A stretch of 64,000 nt of DNA, taken from positions 4,888,001 through 4,952,000 of the forward strand of contig NZ_JAEKEL010000001.1 in assembly GCF_016651105.1 (NCBI RefSeq). The letters are read 5' to 3'. How positions within the stretch are numbered: position 1 is the stretch's first letter; the number at the start of each line of letters is the position of its first letter. This DNA comes from Pseudomonas sp. TH15. GTDB lineage: Bacteria > Pseudomonadota > Gammaproteobacteria > Pseudomonadales > Pseudomonadaceae. A program made the translations under genes and the position numbers. Under the pieces are notes generated by a model. The model did no database searches. It was not told the origin of the DNA and worked only from the letters and a program-made list of their open reading frames with translations. Shown here piece after piece: positions 1 through 9,600 of the stretch.

Positions 1-127
1 CGCTCATCAAGAAAAAGCGGACTGTATCACCGTGGCGCGGCGTATCGTTCTGCTTTACTTCATTTATACCGCGACACGCACGCACCGCTGCGGCAACCTA
101 AGGTCATCAGCCTCACAAGGAAAACCC

Positions 128-457
128 ATGGCGCCTACCGATCAGCGACATGAACACGCCCTGAAAATGTTTCTCGACGCGCGACCTGACTTGCGCGAAA
201 CCCTCGACCATCTCAATCCATTGCTGGCCCAGGCCAAAGGCGAAACCCAGGCACAGTATCGTGAAGAGCGTCTGCACGAAGCCTTTGAGGCGGAAGCAGA
301 ACATCTTGGATTGTTCGCCTGGGAACTGACGCTGCAACTGACCGCTGATTCGCCTGAGGAGTATCAGGCGCAGCGTCTGGAAGTGCACCGTGAAGTGGCG
401 GAAATGGCCGGGATGGACTGGCTGGAATACTGCGAACTGTATGGCATAGAACCGTAA
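128..457 (+). CDS. DUF6388-like small cytosolic protein
   Basis: A 109-residue acidic protein with no signal peptide or membrane segment; it looks all-helical and is rich in Glu, Gln and Leu. I assign it to the uncharacterised Pseudomonas family DUF6388 from its general look, not from a defined motif. The start is the ATG at 128, preceded by an AAGGA ribosome-binding site; the reading frame extends further upstream, but that part has no ribosome-binding site and no conserved look. It lies 25 bp upstream of a YoaK-type membrane protein on the same strand, so the two may be cotranscribed. The function is unknown. Confidence 0.6.
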   Translation: MAPTDQRHEHALKMFLDARPDLRETLDHLNPLLAQAKGETQAQYREERLHEAFEAEAEHLGLFAWELTLQLTADSPEEYQAQRLEVHREVAEMAGMDWLEYCELYGIEP

Positions 458-482
458 CCGCCACTCAAGGACTCTTGTATCG

Positions 483-1187
483 ATGCTGCCCTCGACCTCA
501 ACCCGGCATGCCAGTCCCGGTCATCTGCACACGCAGAAATGGCGCGGTCGCGTGGGACTGGCGCTGGTCGCGAGCCTGTCGGTACTGGCTGGCATGACCG
601 ACGCCATCGGTTTCATGGCCAGCGGCGATTTCGTCTCGTTCATGAGCGGTAACACCACTCGATTGGCGGTGGCGATCAGTGATGGCGACTGGGGGCTGGC
701 GTTGCGCCTGGTCATCCTCGTGGCCACGTTTATAGTCGGCAATGCCTTGGGCGTGTTGATCGCACGGCTGGGCGGCCGGCGCACGTTGCCGTTGCTGCTG
801 TGCATCGCCACCCTGCTCTGCGCAGCGGCAGCCTGGCCTGCCGACGCGCAGTTGCCAGCGCTGCTGGCGGCGATTGTCGCGATGGGCATGCTTAACGCAG
901 CCGTCGAAGAAGTGAACGGTCTGCCGGTCGGGTTGACCTACGTGACCGGGGCACTGTCGCGATTCGGCCGAGGACTGGGGCGCTGGATGCTCGGCGAGCG
1001 CCGCAGCGGCTGGCGGGTGCAACTGGTGCCGTGGAGCGGCATGTTTGTCGGGGCGATTCTGGGTGCAGTGCTGGAACATCATCTGGGGCTCAAGGCCTTG
1101 TTCGTCAGCGGCTTGCTGGCGGCGATCCTGGGATTGTTGTCCCTGACCATCCCCCGTCGCTGGCAGCTCGGCTACATGCCCCGCTGA
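483..1187 (+). CDS. YoaK/DUF1275 family membrane protein
   Basis: A 234-residue inner-membrane protein with about six hydrophobic segments. The first carries the family signature around residues 38 to 60: a Gly-Met-Thr-Asp-Ala segment, followed by a Phe-Met-Ser-Gly-Asn-Thr-Thr motif. These match DUF1275 (YoaK family), whose substrate and role are not established. The length is usual for the family. The start at 483 gives a short hydrophilic N-terminus of about 20 residues before the first membrane segment. It follows the DUF6388-like gene by 25 bp and ends just before an inverted repeat. Confidence 0.8.
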   Translation: MLPSTSTRHASPGHLHTQKWRGRVGLALVASLSVLAGMTDAIGFMASGDFVSFMSGNTTRLAVAISDGDWGLALRLVILVATFIVGNALGVLIARLGGRRTLPLLLCIATLLCAAAAWPADAQLPALLAAIVAMGMLNAAVEEVNGLPVGLTYVTGALSRFGRGLGRWMLGERRSGWRVQLVPWSGMFVGAILGAVLEHHLGLKALFVSGLLAAILGLLSLTIPRRWQLGYMPR

Positions 1188-1203
1188 AAACGCACTTAAT
1201 ACT

Positions 1204-1295
1204 GTAGGAGCTGCGGCACGCTGCGATCTTTTGATCTTGATTTTAAAAAGCGAGATCAAAAGATCGCAGCCTCGTTTCACTCGGCAGCTCCTACA
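1204..1295. repeat. Inverted repeat of the GATCTTTTGATC type
   Basis: Two arms beginning TGTAGGAG and ending CTCCTACA enclose a central inverted repeat that includes GCGATCTTTTGATC. Related copies occur at 16244–16276 (half), 48524–48601 and 52404–52476. It resembles the REP-derived intergenic elements of fluorescent pseudomonads. It lies between two plus-strand genes and could also act as a transcription-end hairpin. Confidence 0.8.
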
Positions 1296-1379
1296 AGCTC
1301 ATTCACTCAGGCAACTTGGGTTTCGCCGCCCCGCCGATAAAGCTTTATCATGGCCGCAGTTTTGCTGATCGAGTCCGTC

Positions 1380-1772
1380 ATGAAGTTCGCCATCGCGCTG
1401 TTTTCCGCCGCCCATGCGCCCTCCTCGCGCCGTGCCTTGCTGTTCGCCCAGGCCGCGCTGGCCGGCGGGCATGAGATTGTCCGGCTGTTTTTCTATCAGG
1501 ACGGCGTCTACAACGCGTCCGGCAGCGTCGTCACGCCCCAGGACGAGCAGGACTTGCCCAAGCAATGGCGCGCCTTTGTTGCCGAGCATCAACTGGACGG
1601 CGTCGTCTGCATCGCCGCTGCCCTGCGGCGTGGGGTGTTGAACGAAGAGGAAGCCAAGCGCTATCAGCGCGAAGCAGTGGCAGTCGGTGCGCCGTGGGAA
1701 TTGTCCGGCCTCGGCCAACTGCATGACGCAGTACAAGACGCCGACCGACTGATCTGTTTTGGAGGCGCGTGA
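1380..1772 (+). CDS. tusD: Sulfurtransferase complex subunit TusD
   Basis: A 130-residue DsrE-fold protein. In the known pathway TusBCD receives persulfide sulfur from TusA and passes it to TusE for MnmA-dependent 2-thiolation of U34 in tRNA Lys, Glu and Gln. The catalytic cysteine is C77, in the stretch DGVVCIAAALRRG, matching C78 of the E. coli protein. The start at 1380 gives the typical MKFAIALFS N-terminus. It is the first gene of a plus-strand unit, and tusC begins 1 bp after its stop. MnmA, the end user of the relay, is encoded at 25.1 kb. Confidence 0.93.
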   Translation: MKFAIALFSAAHAPSSRRALLFAQAALAGGHEIVRLFFYQDGVYNASGSVVTPQDEQDLPKQWRAFVAEHQLDGVVCIAAALRRGVLNEEEAKRYQREAVAVGAPWELSGLGQLHDAVQDADRLICFGGA

Positions 1773-1773
1773 C

Positions 1774-2136
1774 ATGCCTAAATCCTTGCTGATGATCAGC
1801 CGCCAGGCGCCGTGGTCCGGGCCGAACGCGCGGGAAGCGCTGGACATCGTGCTGGCCGGCGGCGCGTTCGACTTGCCGATCGGCCTGCTGTTTCTCGATG
1901 ACGGGGTTTTCCAACTCGCGTCGAAACAGGACGCCAAGGTCCTGCAGCAAAAAGACCTGAGCGCCAACCTGCAAGCGTTGCCGATGTTTGGTGTCGAAGA
2001 GCTGTTTGTTTGCGCCGACAGTGCCGCCGAGCGCGGCCTCGACCCGACAGCATTGTCGCTGGAAGAAGTCCAGGCACTGACCGCCAAAGAAATCACCGCC
2101 CTTATTGACCGTTACGACCAGGTGATCACCCTCTGA
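1774..2136 (+). CDS. tusC: Sulfurtransferase complex subunit TusC
   Basis: A 120-residue DsrF-like protein, a structural partner in the TusBCD heterohexamer. The N-terminus MPKSLLMISRQAPWSG and the following alpha/beta pattern are typical of TusC. The ATG at 1774 is preferred over an in-frame TTG 15 bp upstream because it lies behind a GGAGG motif and gives the family N-terminus. Its stop overlaps the tusB start in a TGATG arrangement, so translation is probably coupled. Confidence 0.92.
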   Translation: MPKSLLMISRQAPWSGPNAREALDIVLAGGAFDLPIGLLFLDDGVFQLASKQDAKVLQQKDLSANLQALPMFGVEELFVCADSAAERGLDPTALSLEEVQALTAKEITALIDRYDQVITL

Positions 2137-2429
2137 TGTCGACTCTGCATGTGTTGTCTCATTCCCCGTTTGGCGACGATCGCCTGACCAGTTGCCTGCG
2201 TGTAATCGGCGCTGACGACGCGCTGCTGCTGTCTGGCGACGCGGCTTATGCCTTGCAGCCAGGCACCGCGCCGTTCAACGCATTGAGCATTCGTGGCCTG
2301 AAACTGTTCGTACTGGTTGAAGACGCCCAGGCTCGCGCGCTCCCAGTGCCCGATTGGGCCCAAGCCATCGACTACCCGTCCTTCGTCGAACTGTCGATTC
2401 ACTACGACAAGGTCAACAGTTGGCTATGA
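2136..2429 (+). CDS. tusB: Sulfurtransferase complex subunit TusB
   Basis: A 97-residue DsrH-like protein with the typical MSTLHVLSHSP N-terminus; the family is about 95 residues long. It is the smallest subunit of the TusBCD sulfur-relay complex in the cytosol. Its start codon overlaps the tusC stop and its own stop overlaps the tusE start by 4 bases (ATGA). This fits coordinated, stoichiometric production of the relay. Confidence 0.92.
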   Translation: MSTLHVLSHSPFGDDRLTSCLRVIGADDALLLSGDAAYALQPGTAPFNALSIRGLKLFVLVEDAQARALPVPDWAQAIDYPSFVELSIHYDKVNSWL

Positions 2430-2761
2430 ACTCCCTGACCGTCGGCGCCCGCGCCATCGAGCTGGACAAGGATGGTTTCCTGGTCGATCTGAGCGACTGG
2501 AGCCTGGATGTAGCCAGCGCCCTAGCGGCCGCCGAAGACCTCGAGCTGAGCCCCGAGCATGTGGAAATCCTCGAATTGCTGCGCAGTTTCTACGCTGAAT
2601 TCCAGCTGTCCCCGGCCACACGCCCGCTGATCAAATACACCGCGTTGAAACTCGGCCCGGAAAAAGGCAACAGCCTGCACCTGAACCGACTGTTCAAAGG
2701 CACCCCTGCCAAACTCGCCGCAAAACTGGCGGGCCTGCCCAAACCGACGAATTGCTTATGA
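2426..2761 (+). CDS. tusE: Sulfur relay protein TusE (DsrC family)
   Basis: A 111-residue DsrC-like protein that carries persulfide sulfur from TusBCD to MnmA. The key residue is the penultimate cysteine, C110 in the C-terminal Asn-Cys-Leu, the sulfur-carrying cysteine of the family. The single conserved cysteine and the absence of the second DsrC cysteine fit a TusE role rather than dissimilatory sulfite reduction. It overlaps tusB by 4 bases and ybiB by 4 bases. Confidence 0.93.
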   Translation: MNSLTVGARAIELDKDGFLVDLSDWSLDVASALAAAEDLELSPEHVEILELLRSFYAEFQLSPATRPLIKYTALKLGPEKGNSLHLNRLFKGTPAKLAAKLAGLPKPTNCL

Positions 2762-3759
2762 CCGACTACCCAGCACTGACCCTCGAAACGCCCGCCGAGC
2801 ATCCGTTCGCTCAGTTCGTGCGGATCCTCGGCAAAGGCAAACGCGGCGCCCGCGACCTGACTCGTGAGGAAGCCCGGCAAGCCATGGGCTTCGTTCTGGA
2901 CGACAAAGTCGAAGACACCCAGCTCGGCGCGTTTTTGATGCTGTTGCGACACAAAGAAGAAAGCGCCGAGGAGATGGCGGGGTTTACCGAAGCCCTTCGT
3001 GAACGCTTGAAGGCTCCGGCTTTAAATGTCGATCTGGACTGGCCGACCTACGCCGGCAAGAAGCGTCATCTGCCGTGGTATCTGCTGGCGGCCAAGTGCC
3101 TGGCGCAGAACGGCGTGCGGATTTTTATGCACGGCGGCGGCGCGCACACGGCAGGTCGGCTGTACAGCGAGCAACTGCTGGAAGAACTGAAAATCCCCTT
3201 GTGCCGCAACTGGCAGCAGGTCGGCGAAGCGCTGGATAACGGCGGCCTGGCATTCATGCCGTTGGTGGATTGGGCGCCACAACTTCAGCGCATGATCGAC
3301 CTGCGCAACACCCTGGGCCTGCGCTCACCCATCCACTCCCTCACGCGGATTCTCAATCCGTTGAGTGCGCGCTGTGGCCTGCAAAGCATTTTCCACCCCG
3401 GCTACCAAGCCGTGCATCGCGATGCCAGCGGCTTGCTCGGTGATACGGCAATTGTGGTCAAGGGCGACGGCGGCGAAATAGAGATCAACCCGGACGCCGA
3501 CAGTCACTTGTACGGCACCACCGGCGGCGAAAGCTGGGATGAGGAGTGGCCGCAACTGTCGGCACAGCGCCACGTCAAACCGGCGACGCTCGATCCTGAA
3601 CACATGAAGGCCGTGTGGCGTGGCGATGTGGTCGACAGCTATCCGCAAATGGCGCTGATTTCGACCATGGCCCTGGCCTTGCGCGGCCTCGGCCAGACCC
3701 GCGAGCAAGCCTTCGAAACCGCCCAGCAATACTGGGACGCCCGGGACAAATCGATTTAA
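2758..3759 (+). CDS. ybiB: YbiB/TrpD2-type glycosyltransferase-family protein
   Basis: A 333-residue protein of the anthranilate phosphoribosyltransferase fold family: an N-terminal helical domain of about 70 residues (GKGKRGARDLTREEA) followed by a nucleoside-phosphorylase-like domain. In known TrpD2/YbiB proteins this fold no longer serves tryptophan synthesis and binds nucleic acid. It has the Gly-rich HGGGAHTAGR loop at about residue 124. The ATG at 2758 lies in an ATGA overlap with tusE, so it is translated with the tus genes; a role in RNA or DNA metabolism is inferred. Confidence 0.8.
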   Translation: MTDYPALTLETPAEHPFAQFVRILGKGKRGARDLTREEARQAMGFVLDDKVEDTQLGAFLMLLRHKEESAEEMAGFTEALRERLKAPALNVDLDWPTYAGKKRHLPWYLLAAKCLAQNGVRIFMHGGGAHTAGRLYSEQLLEELKIPLCRNWQQVGEALDNGGLAFMPLVDWAPQLQRMIDLRNTLGLRSPIHSLTRILNPLSARCGLQSIFHPGYQAVHRDASGLLGDTAIVVKGDGGEIEINPDADSHLYGTTGGESWDEEWPQLSAQRHVKPATLDPEHMKAVWRGDVVDSYPQMALISTMALALRGLGQTREQAFETAQQYWDARDKSI

Positions 3760-3849
3760 CCGATCATAACTGCCCAACCTTTGCGCTTTTTGTTCGAACT
3801 CATGGGCATAGACTCCTCTCCAACGCTTATTGGTTAAGGAGTCTTGAAC

Positions 3850-4851
3850 ATGGGTTTGTTAGTTGAAGGCCGCTGGCAAGACCAGTGGTATGAAAGCAGC
3901 AAGGACGGCGCGTTCCAACGTGAACAAGCGCAGCGCCGCAACTGGCTGACCGCCGACGGCAAGCCAGGCCCGTCCGGTGTCGGTGGCTTTGCGGCCGAAG
4001 CCGGTCGCTATCACCTTTATGTGTCCCTGGCTTGCCCGTGGGCCCATCGCACGCTGATCCTGCGCAAACTCAAAGGCCTCGACAACCTGATCGATGTGTC
4101 GGTGGTCAGTTGGCTGATGCTGGAAAACGGCTGGACCTTCGACCAGAACCTCGGCTCCACCGGCGACAAACTCGATCACTTCAATTTCATGCACCAACGC
4201 TACACCGCCGATACCGCCAACTACACCGGCCGCGTCACCGTGCCGGTGCTCTGGGACAAACAGCAGAAACGCATCGTCAACAATGAATCGGCGGAAATCA
4301 TCCGCATGTTCAACAGCGCCTTCGATGACCTGACCGGCAATGACCTGGATTTCTATCCGGCGCCGCTGCGGGGCGAGATCGATGCGTTAAATGAACGGAT
4401 TTATCCGGCGGTGAACAACGGCGTGTACCGCGCCGGGTTTGCCACATCGCAGACCGCTTATGAAGAAGCGTTCGATGATGTGTTTGCCGAGCTGGATCGG
4501 CTGGAGCTGCTGTTAGACAAGAACCGCTACCTGGTCGGTGAATACCTGACGGAAGCGGACATTCGGTTGTTCACCACGCTGATCCGCTTCGATGCGGTGT
4601 ATTACGGGCACTTCAAGTGCAACCTGCGGCGAATAGCCGATTATCCGAACCTGTCGAACTGGTTGCGGGAAATGTATCAGTGGCCAGGGATTGCCGAGAC
4701 GGTGGATTTTGAGCACATCAAGCATCACTACTACGGCAGCCACAAGACCATTAACCCGACGGGGATTGTGCCGAAAGGGCCGGCGCAGGACTTTACCGCG
4801 GCGCATGATCGGGCGCGGTTGAGTGGGAAAGGGGTTTGGCGCAGGGCCTGA
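3850..4851 (+). CDS. yqjG: Glutathionyl-hydroquinone reductase (Xi-class GST)
   Basis: A 333-residue glutathione transferase of the Xi class, which reduces glutathionyl-hydroquinones to free hydroquinones using glutathione. The catalytic cysteine is C62 in the family motif SLACPWAHRTL, matching C63 in E. coli YqjG. It is followed by the thioredoxin-fold half and a helical C-terminal half. The start at 3850 sits behind a clear AAGGAG at 3836–3841. The 90-bp gap after ybiB suggests its own promoter. A REPIN follows the stop codon. Confidence 0.9.
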   Translation: MGLLVEGRWQDQWYESSKDGAFQREQAQRRNWLTADGKPGPSGVGGFAAEAGRYHLYVSLACPWAHRTLILRKLKGLDNLIDVSVVSWLMLENGWTFDQNLGSTGDKLDHFNFMHQRYTADTANYTGRVTVPVLWDKQQKRIVNNESAEIIRMFNSAFDDLTGNDLDFYPAPLRGEIDALNERIYPAVNNGVYRAGFATSQTAYEEAFDDVFAELDRLELLLDKNRYLVGEYLTEADIRLFTTLIRFDAVYYGHFKCNLRRIADYPNLSNWLREMYQWPGIAETVDFEHIKHHYYGSHKTINPTGIVPKGPAQDFTAAHDRARLSGKGVWRRA

Positions 4852-4876
4852 GGTTTGTGCCGGTTTTGAGGGCCCC

Positions 4877-4960
4877 TTCGCGGGCAAGCCTCGCTCCTAC
4901 AGGTACAGCGTCGCTCTCACGACGTGCGAAAAACCTGTAGGAGCGAGGCTTGCCCGCGAA
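4877..4960. repeat. REPIN, perfect 28-bp inverted repeat
   Basis: Arms 4877–4904 and 4933–4960 are perfect reverse complements over 28 bases, with outer ends TTCGCGGG and CCCGCGAA and inner CTCCTAC/GTAGGAG. The layout of two REP sequences facing each other is that of a REPIN. It sits between the convergent yqjG and cysG genes, where it may also act as a bidirectional terminator. Confidence 0.88.
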
Positions 4961-4976
4961 GAAGGCGACTCGGTCT

Positions 4977-6371
4977 CTAGACTTGCGCCTGAGCCCCCTC
5001 GAACCACGCCAGTTTCTCGCGCAATTGCACCACTTCCCCAACAATCACCAATGTCGGCGCATGCACTTCATGCTCCGCCACCAGTCGTGGCAAATCAGCC
5101 AACGTACCGGTAAACACCCGCTGATTGACCGTGGTGCCCTGCTGAATCAACGCCGCCGGGGTATCCGCCCCGCGACCATGCTTGATCAACTGCTCGCAGA
5201 TGATCGGCAAGCCCACCAGCCCCATGTAAAACACCAGGGTTTGCGCCGGGGCGACCAGGTCGGCCCACGGCAAATCGGTGGAACCATCCTTCAGGTGGCC
5301 GGTGACGAACCGCACCGACTGCGCGTAATCACGGTGAGTCAGCGGAATCCCGGCATACGCCGCGCAACCGCTAGCCGCCGTAATGCCCGGCACGACCTGG
5401 AACGGAATGCCATGGGCCGCCAGTTCTTCGATCTCTTCACCGCCACGACCGAAGATGAACGGATCACCCCCCTTGAGCCGCACCACGCGCTTGCCAGCCT
5501 TGGCCAGATCCACCAATTGTTGGTTGATCTGATCCTGCGGCACAGCGTGATCGGCGCGACGCTTGCCGACGTAAACCCGCTCAGCATCGCGACGACACAA
5601 ATCCAGAATTGCCGGCGCGACCAGCCGGTCGTAGAGCACCACATCGGCTTGCTGCATCAGCCGCAACGCACGGAAGGTCAGTAGGTCCGGATCGCCCGGC
5701 CCGGCGCCGACCAAATACACTTCACCGGTTTTTTTCGGCGGCTCGCCAGCGATTTTCGCCAGCAGCAAGCGCTCGGCTTCAGCGCCCTGCCCGGCCAGTT
5801 GCCGATCGGCAATCGGGCCCTGGAAAACATCCTCCCAGAACGACCGACGCTGCTGCACATCCGGAAGCAGGTTTTTGACCTGAGTACGAAAGCGCGCCGC
5901 CAGGCCGGCCAGTTGACCGTAGGTGGAAGGAATCCAGGTTTCGATTTTGGCCCGGATCAGCCGCGCCAGCACCGGCGCATCGCCGCCGCTGGAGATGGCA
6001 ACGATCAGCGGGGAACGGTCGACAATCGCCGGGAAAATCACGCTGCACAGGGCGGGCGCATCCACTACGTTGACCGGCACGCAACGCCGATGGGCATCGG
6101 CGGAGACTTGCGCATTCAGCGGCTCGTCGTCGGTGGCGGCAATGATCAGCCCGCAACCGTCCAGGTCCGCCTCGACGTAGCCGCGCAACAGGCACTCGCC
6201 ACCGCTGCCGGTCACCAGTGCGCGCAGTTGCGGTTCGATTTCAGGTGCGACCACCCGCAGCAGCGCACCGGCTTCGGCCAGCAGGCGGGACTTGCGCAAG
6301 GCAATTTCCCCGCCGCCGACGACCAACACACGACTGCCGCGCAGATTATGAAACAGCGGCAGATAGTCCAT
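4977..6371 (-). CDS. cysG: Siroheme synthase CysG (trifunctional)
   Basis: A 464-residue fusion protein that makes siroheme from uroporphyrinogen III for sulfite and nitrite reductases. The N-terminal half is the NAD-dependent precorrin-2 dehydrogenase/ferrochelatase, with the VLVVGGGEIA nucleotide loop at about residue 15. The C-terminal half, from about residue 217, is the SAM uroporphyrinogen methyltransferase, with VGAGPGDPDLLT and GDPFIFGRGGEE. The length is close to the usual 457. It starts directly against the serS stop, so the two genes are probably in one operon. Confidence 0.96.
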   Translation of the reverse strand: MDYLPLFHNLRGSRVLVVGGGEIALRKSRLLAEAGALLRVVAPEIEPQLRALVTGSGGECLLRGYVEADLDGCGLIIAATDDEPLNAQVSADAHRRCVPVNVVDAPALCSVIFPAIVDRSPLIVAISSGGDAPVLARLIRAKIETWIPSTYGQLAGLAARFRTQVKNLLPDVQQRRSFWEDVFQGPIADRQLAGQGAEAERLLLAKIAGEPPKKTGEVYLVGAGPGDPDLLTFRALRLMQQADVVLYDRLVAPAILDLCRRDAERVYVGKRRADHAVPQDQINQQLVDLAKAGKRVVRLKGGDPFIFGRGGEEIEELAAHGIPFQVVPGITAASGCAAYAGIPLTHRDYAQSVRFVTGHLKDGSTDLPWADLVAPAQTLVFYMGLVGLPIICEQLIKHGRGADTPAALIQQGTTVNQRVFTGTLADLPRLVAEHEVHAPTLVIVGEVVQLREKLAWFEGAQAQV

Positions 6372-7652
<1,281 letters not shown>

Positions 7653-7667
7653 GTCGGTCTCTCGTTA

Positions 7668-8042
7668 TCAAAGTTTGGTCAGGGACAGGCCGGCCCAGGT
7701 GGCGAGCAGCCCGCCGAATACGCTGATGGCCAGATAACCGAAGGCTATCGGTGCCTGCCCGCTTTCCAGCAAGCGCAACGTATCCAGAGAAAAGGATGAA
7801 AAAGTCGTCAGACCGCCCACAAAACCGACGATCAGGCCGGCGCGGATTTCGATTGGTACTTCCGGGCGCGTCAGAAACAGCCCATACAGCAAACCGATAA
7901 TCAGGCAGCCCACCAGATTGACGGCCAGGGTCGCCGCATAAAAATGCCGCGGCCAATTGGCGCTGACCCAAGTGCTGGTTGCGAAACGCAGTAATGTACC
8001 AGCGATACCGGCCACGGACACCGCAAGAATCGTTCGAATCAC
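7668..8042 (-). CDS. crcB: Fluoride exporter CrcB/Fluc
   Basis: A 124-residue protein with four membrane segments that forms a dual-topology dimeric fluoride channel. It has the family motifs: an early Gly-x-x-Gly-x-x-x-Arg segment, NLVGC, and GGLTTFSSFSLD. The start is a GTG at 8042, sharing one base with the rarA stop (TAGTG) and preceded by GGAG, so its translation is probably coupled to rarA. There is no room for a fluoride riboswitch next to it, so it is probably not directly fluoride-inducible from this position. Confidence 0.93.
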   Translation of the reverse strand: MIRTILAVSVAGIAGTLLRFATSTWVSANWPRHFYAATLAVNLVGCLIIGLLYGLFLTRPEVPIEIRAGLIVGFVGGLTTFSSFSLDTLRLLESGQAPIAFGYLAISVFGGLLATWAGLSLTKL

Positions 8043-9364
8043 TATTTTCTCCGCTGCCGGGGGCTGAGTCGGTCAAGTTGGGCGAGGTGGTTAAGCTTTT
8101 CGCCGATTTTCAGTTCCAGGCCTCGCGGCACCGGTTGATAGAACGGTTGCGGGTCGAGCTCTTCCGGGAAGTAGTCTTCACCAGCGGCGTAGGCGTCCGG
8201 CTCATCATGGGCATAACGGTATTCATCGCCGTAACCCAATTGCTTCATCAGCTTGGTCGGTGCGTTGCGCAGGTGCAGCGGCACTTCAAGGGAACCGTGT
8301 TCGGCGGCGCTGCGCAGCGCGGCTTTGAACCCCATGTACACCGCGTTGCTTTTCGGCGCGCAAGCCAGATAGGTGATGGCCTGGGCCACCGCCAACTCGC
8401 CTTCCGGGCTGCCGAGCCGTTCCTGCACTTCCCACGCCGCCAGACACAGGCTCAGGGCGCGAGGGTCGGCGTTGCCGATGTCTTCGCTGGCCATGCGCAC
8501 CACGCGCCGGGCCAGGTACAACGGATCGCAACCGCCGTCGATCATGCGGGCAAACCAGTACAGCGCGCCGTCGGGGTTGGAGCCACGTACGGATTTATGC
8601 AGCGCGGAAATCTGGTCGTAGAAGGCTTCGCCACCCTTGTCGAAACGCCGACGGGTATCGCCGAGCAGACTTTGCAGCAGATCGACGCCGATCTCGCTGT
8701 TGTCTTCGGCCAGGTCCGAGGCGTTTTCCAGCAGGTTGAGCAGGCGTCGGCCATCGCCATCAGCAGCGGACAGCAACATCTGAAAGCCTTCATCGCTGAG
8801 GGTCAGTTGCCGCTTGCCCAGGCCACGTTCTTCAGTGAGTGCACGGTGCACCAGTTTGCGCAGCGCGGCCTCGTCGAGGCTTTTGAGCACGTAAACACGA
8901 GCCCGGGAGAGCAAGGCGTTGTTGAGTTCGAAGGACGGGTTTTCGGTGGTCGCACCGATGAAAATCAGCGTGCCGTCTTCCACATACGGCAGAAAGGCGT
9001 CCTGCTGGGATTTGTTGAAGCGGTGTACTTCATCGACAAACAGGATCGTGCGCTTGCCGTACTGCCCGGCCTGCTGCTTGGCGATTTCCACCGCCTGACG
9101 GATTTCCTTCACACCGGCAAGCACCGCCGAAACCGTTTCGAAGTGCGCATCCGAGACTTCCGCCAGCAACCGCGCCAGGGTGGTTTTACCTACCCCCGGC
9201 GGGCCCCAAAAGATCATCGAATGCAGGGCCCCCTGCTCCAGGGCTTCGCGCAAAGGCTTGCCGCGAGCGAGCAGGTGTTCCTGACCGACGTACTCATCCA
9301 GATTGGCCGCACGCAAACGGGCGGCCAAGGGCTGAGCAATCGGGGCACTGCGAAACAGGTCCAT
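8042..9364 (-). CDS. rarA: Replication-associated recombination protein RarA (MgsA)
   Basis: A 440-residue AAA+ ATPase of the RarA/Mgs1/WRNIP1 family that acts at stalled replication forks. It shows Walker A (GPPGVGKTT, about residue 55), Walker B (LFVDEVHRF), sensor 1 (GATTENPS) and the C-terminal tetramerisation region. The ATG at 9364 is preferred over the GTG one codon upstream. It lies 236 bp downstream of lolA on the same strand, with a REPIN between, and its stop overlaps the crcB start. Confidence 0.94.
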   Translation of the reverse strand: MDLFRSAPIAQPLAARLRAANLDEYVGQEHLLARGKPLREALEQGALHSMIFWGPPGVGKTTLARLLAEVSDAHFETVSAVLAGVKEIRQAVEIAKQQAGQYGKRTILFVDEVHRFNKSQQDAFLPYVEDGTLIFIGATTENPSFELNNALLSRARVYVLKSLDEAALRKLVHRALTEERGLGKRQLTLSDEGFQMLLSAADGDGRRLLNLLENASDLAEDNSEIGVDLLQSLLGDTRRRFDKGGEAFYDQISALHKSVRGSNPDGALYWFARMIDGGCDPLYLARRVVRMASEDIGNADPRALSLCLAAWEVQERLGSPEGELAVAQAITYLACAPKSNAVYMGFKAALRSAAEHGSLEVPLHLRNAPTKLMKQLGYGDEYRYAHDEPDAYAAGEDYFPEELDPQPFYQPVPRGLELKIGEKLNHLAQLDRLSPRQRRK

Positions 9365-9440
9365 CACGTAAGGTTCAAACCTCGCTTTATGACATTGCTC
9401 TCAAGTCTGGCGAAAATCCTGTGACAAGAGCGACTTACCT

Positions 9441-9572
9441 GTGGCGAGGGGGCTTGCCCCCGCTCGACTGCGAAGCAGTCGTAAAACCATCGCATGCGGT
9501 GTTTTTTGAAAAACCGCGGATGCAGGTTTTAGGGCCGCTTCGCAACCCAACGGGGGCAAGCCCCCTCGCCAC
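9441..9572. repeat. REPIN with 22-bp perfect arms
   Basis: Arms 9441–9462 and 9551–9572 are perfect reverse complements over 22 bases (outer GTGGCGAGGG / CCCTCGCCAC). The 88-bp interior also contains smaller inverted repeats, such as ACTGCGAAGCAGT. It lies between lolA and rarA, both on the minus strand. Confidence 0.88.
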
Positions 9573-9600
9573 ACAAGCCCGCTCCCACAGGTCCTGTTGT

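Noticed and set aside
7653..7667. Fluoride riboswitch next to crcB
   Set aside because: The gaps around crcB are 15 bp or less, too short for the riboswitch.
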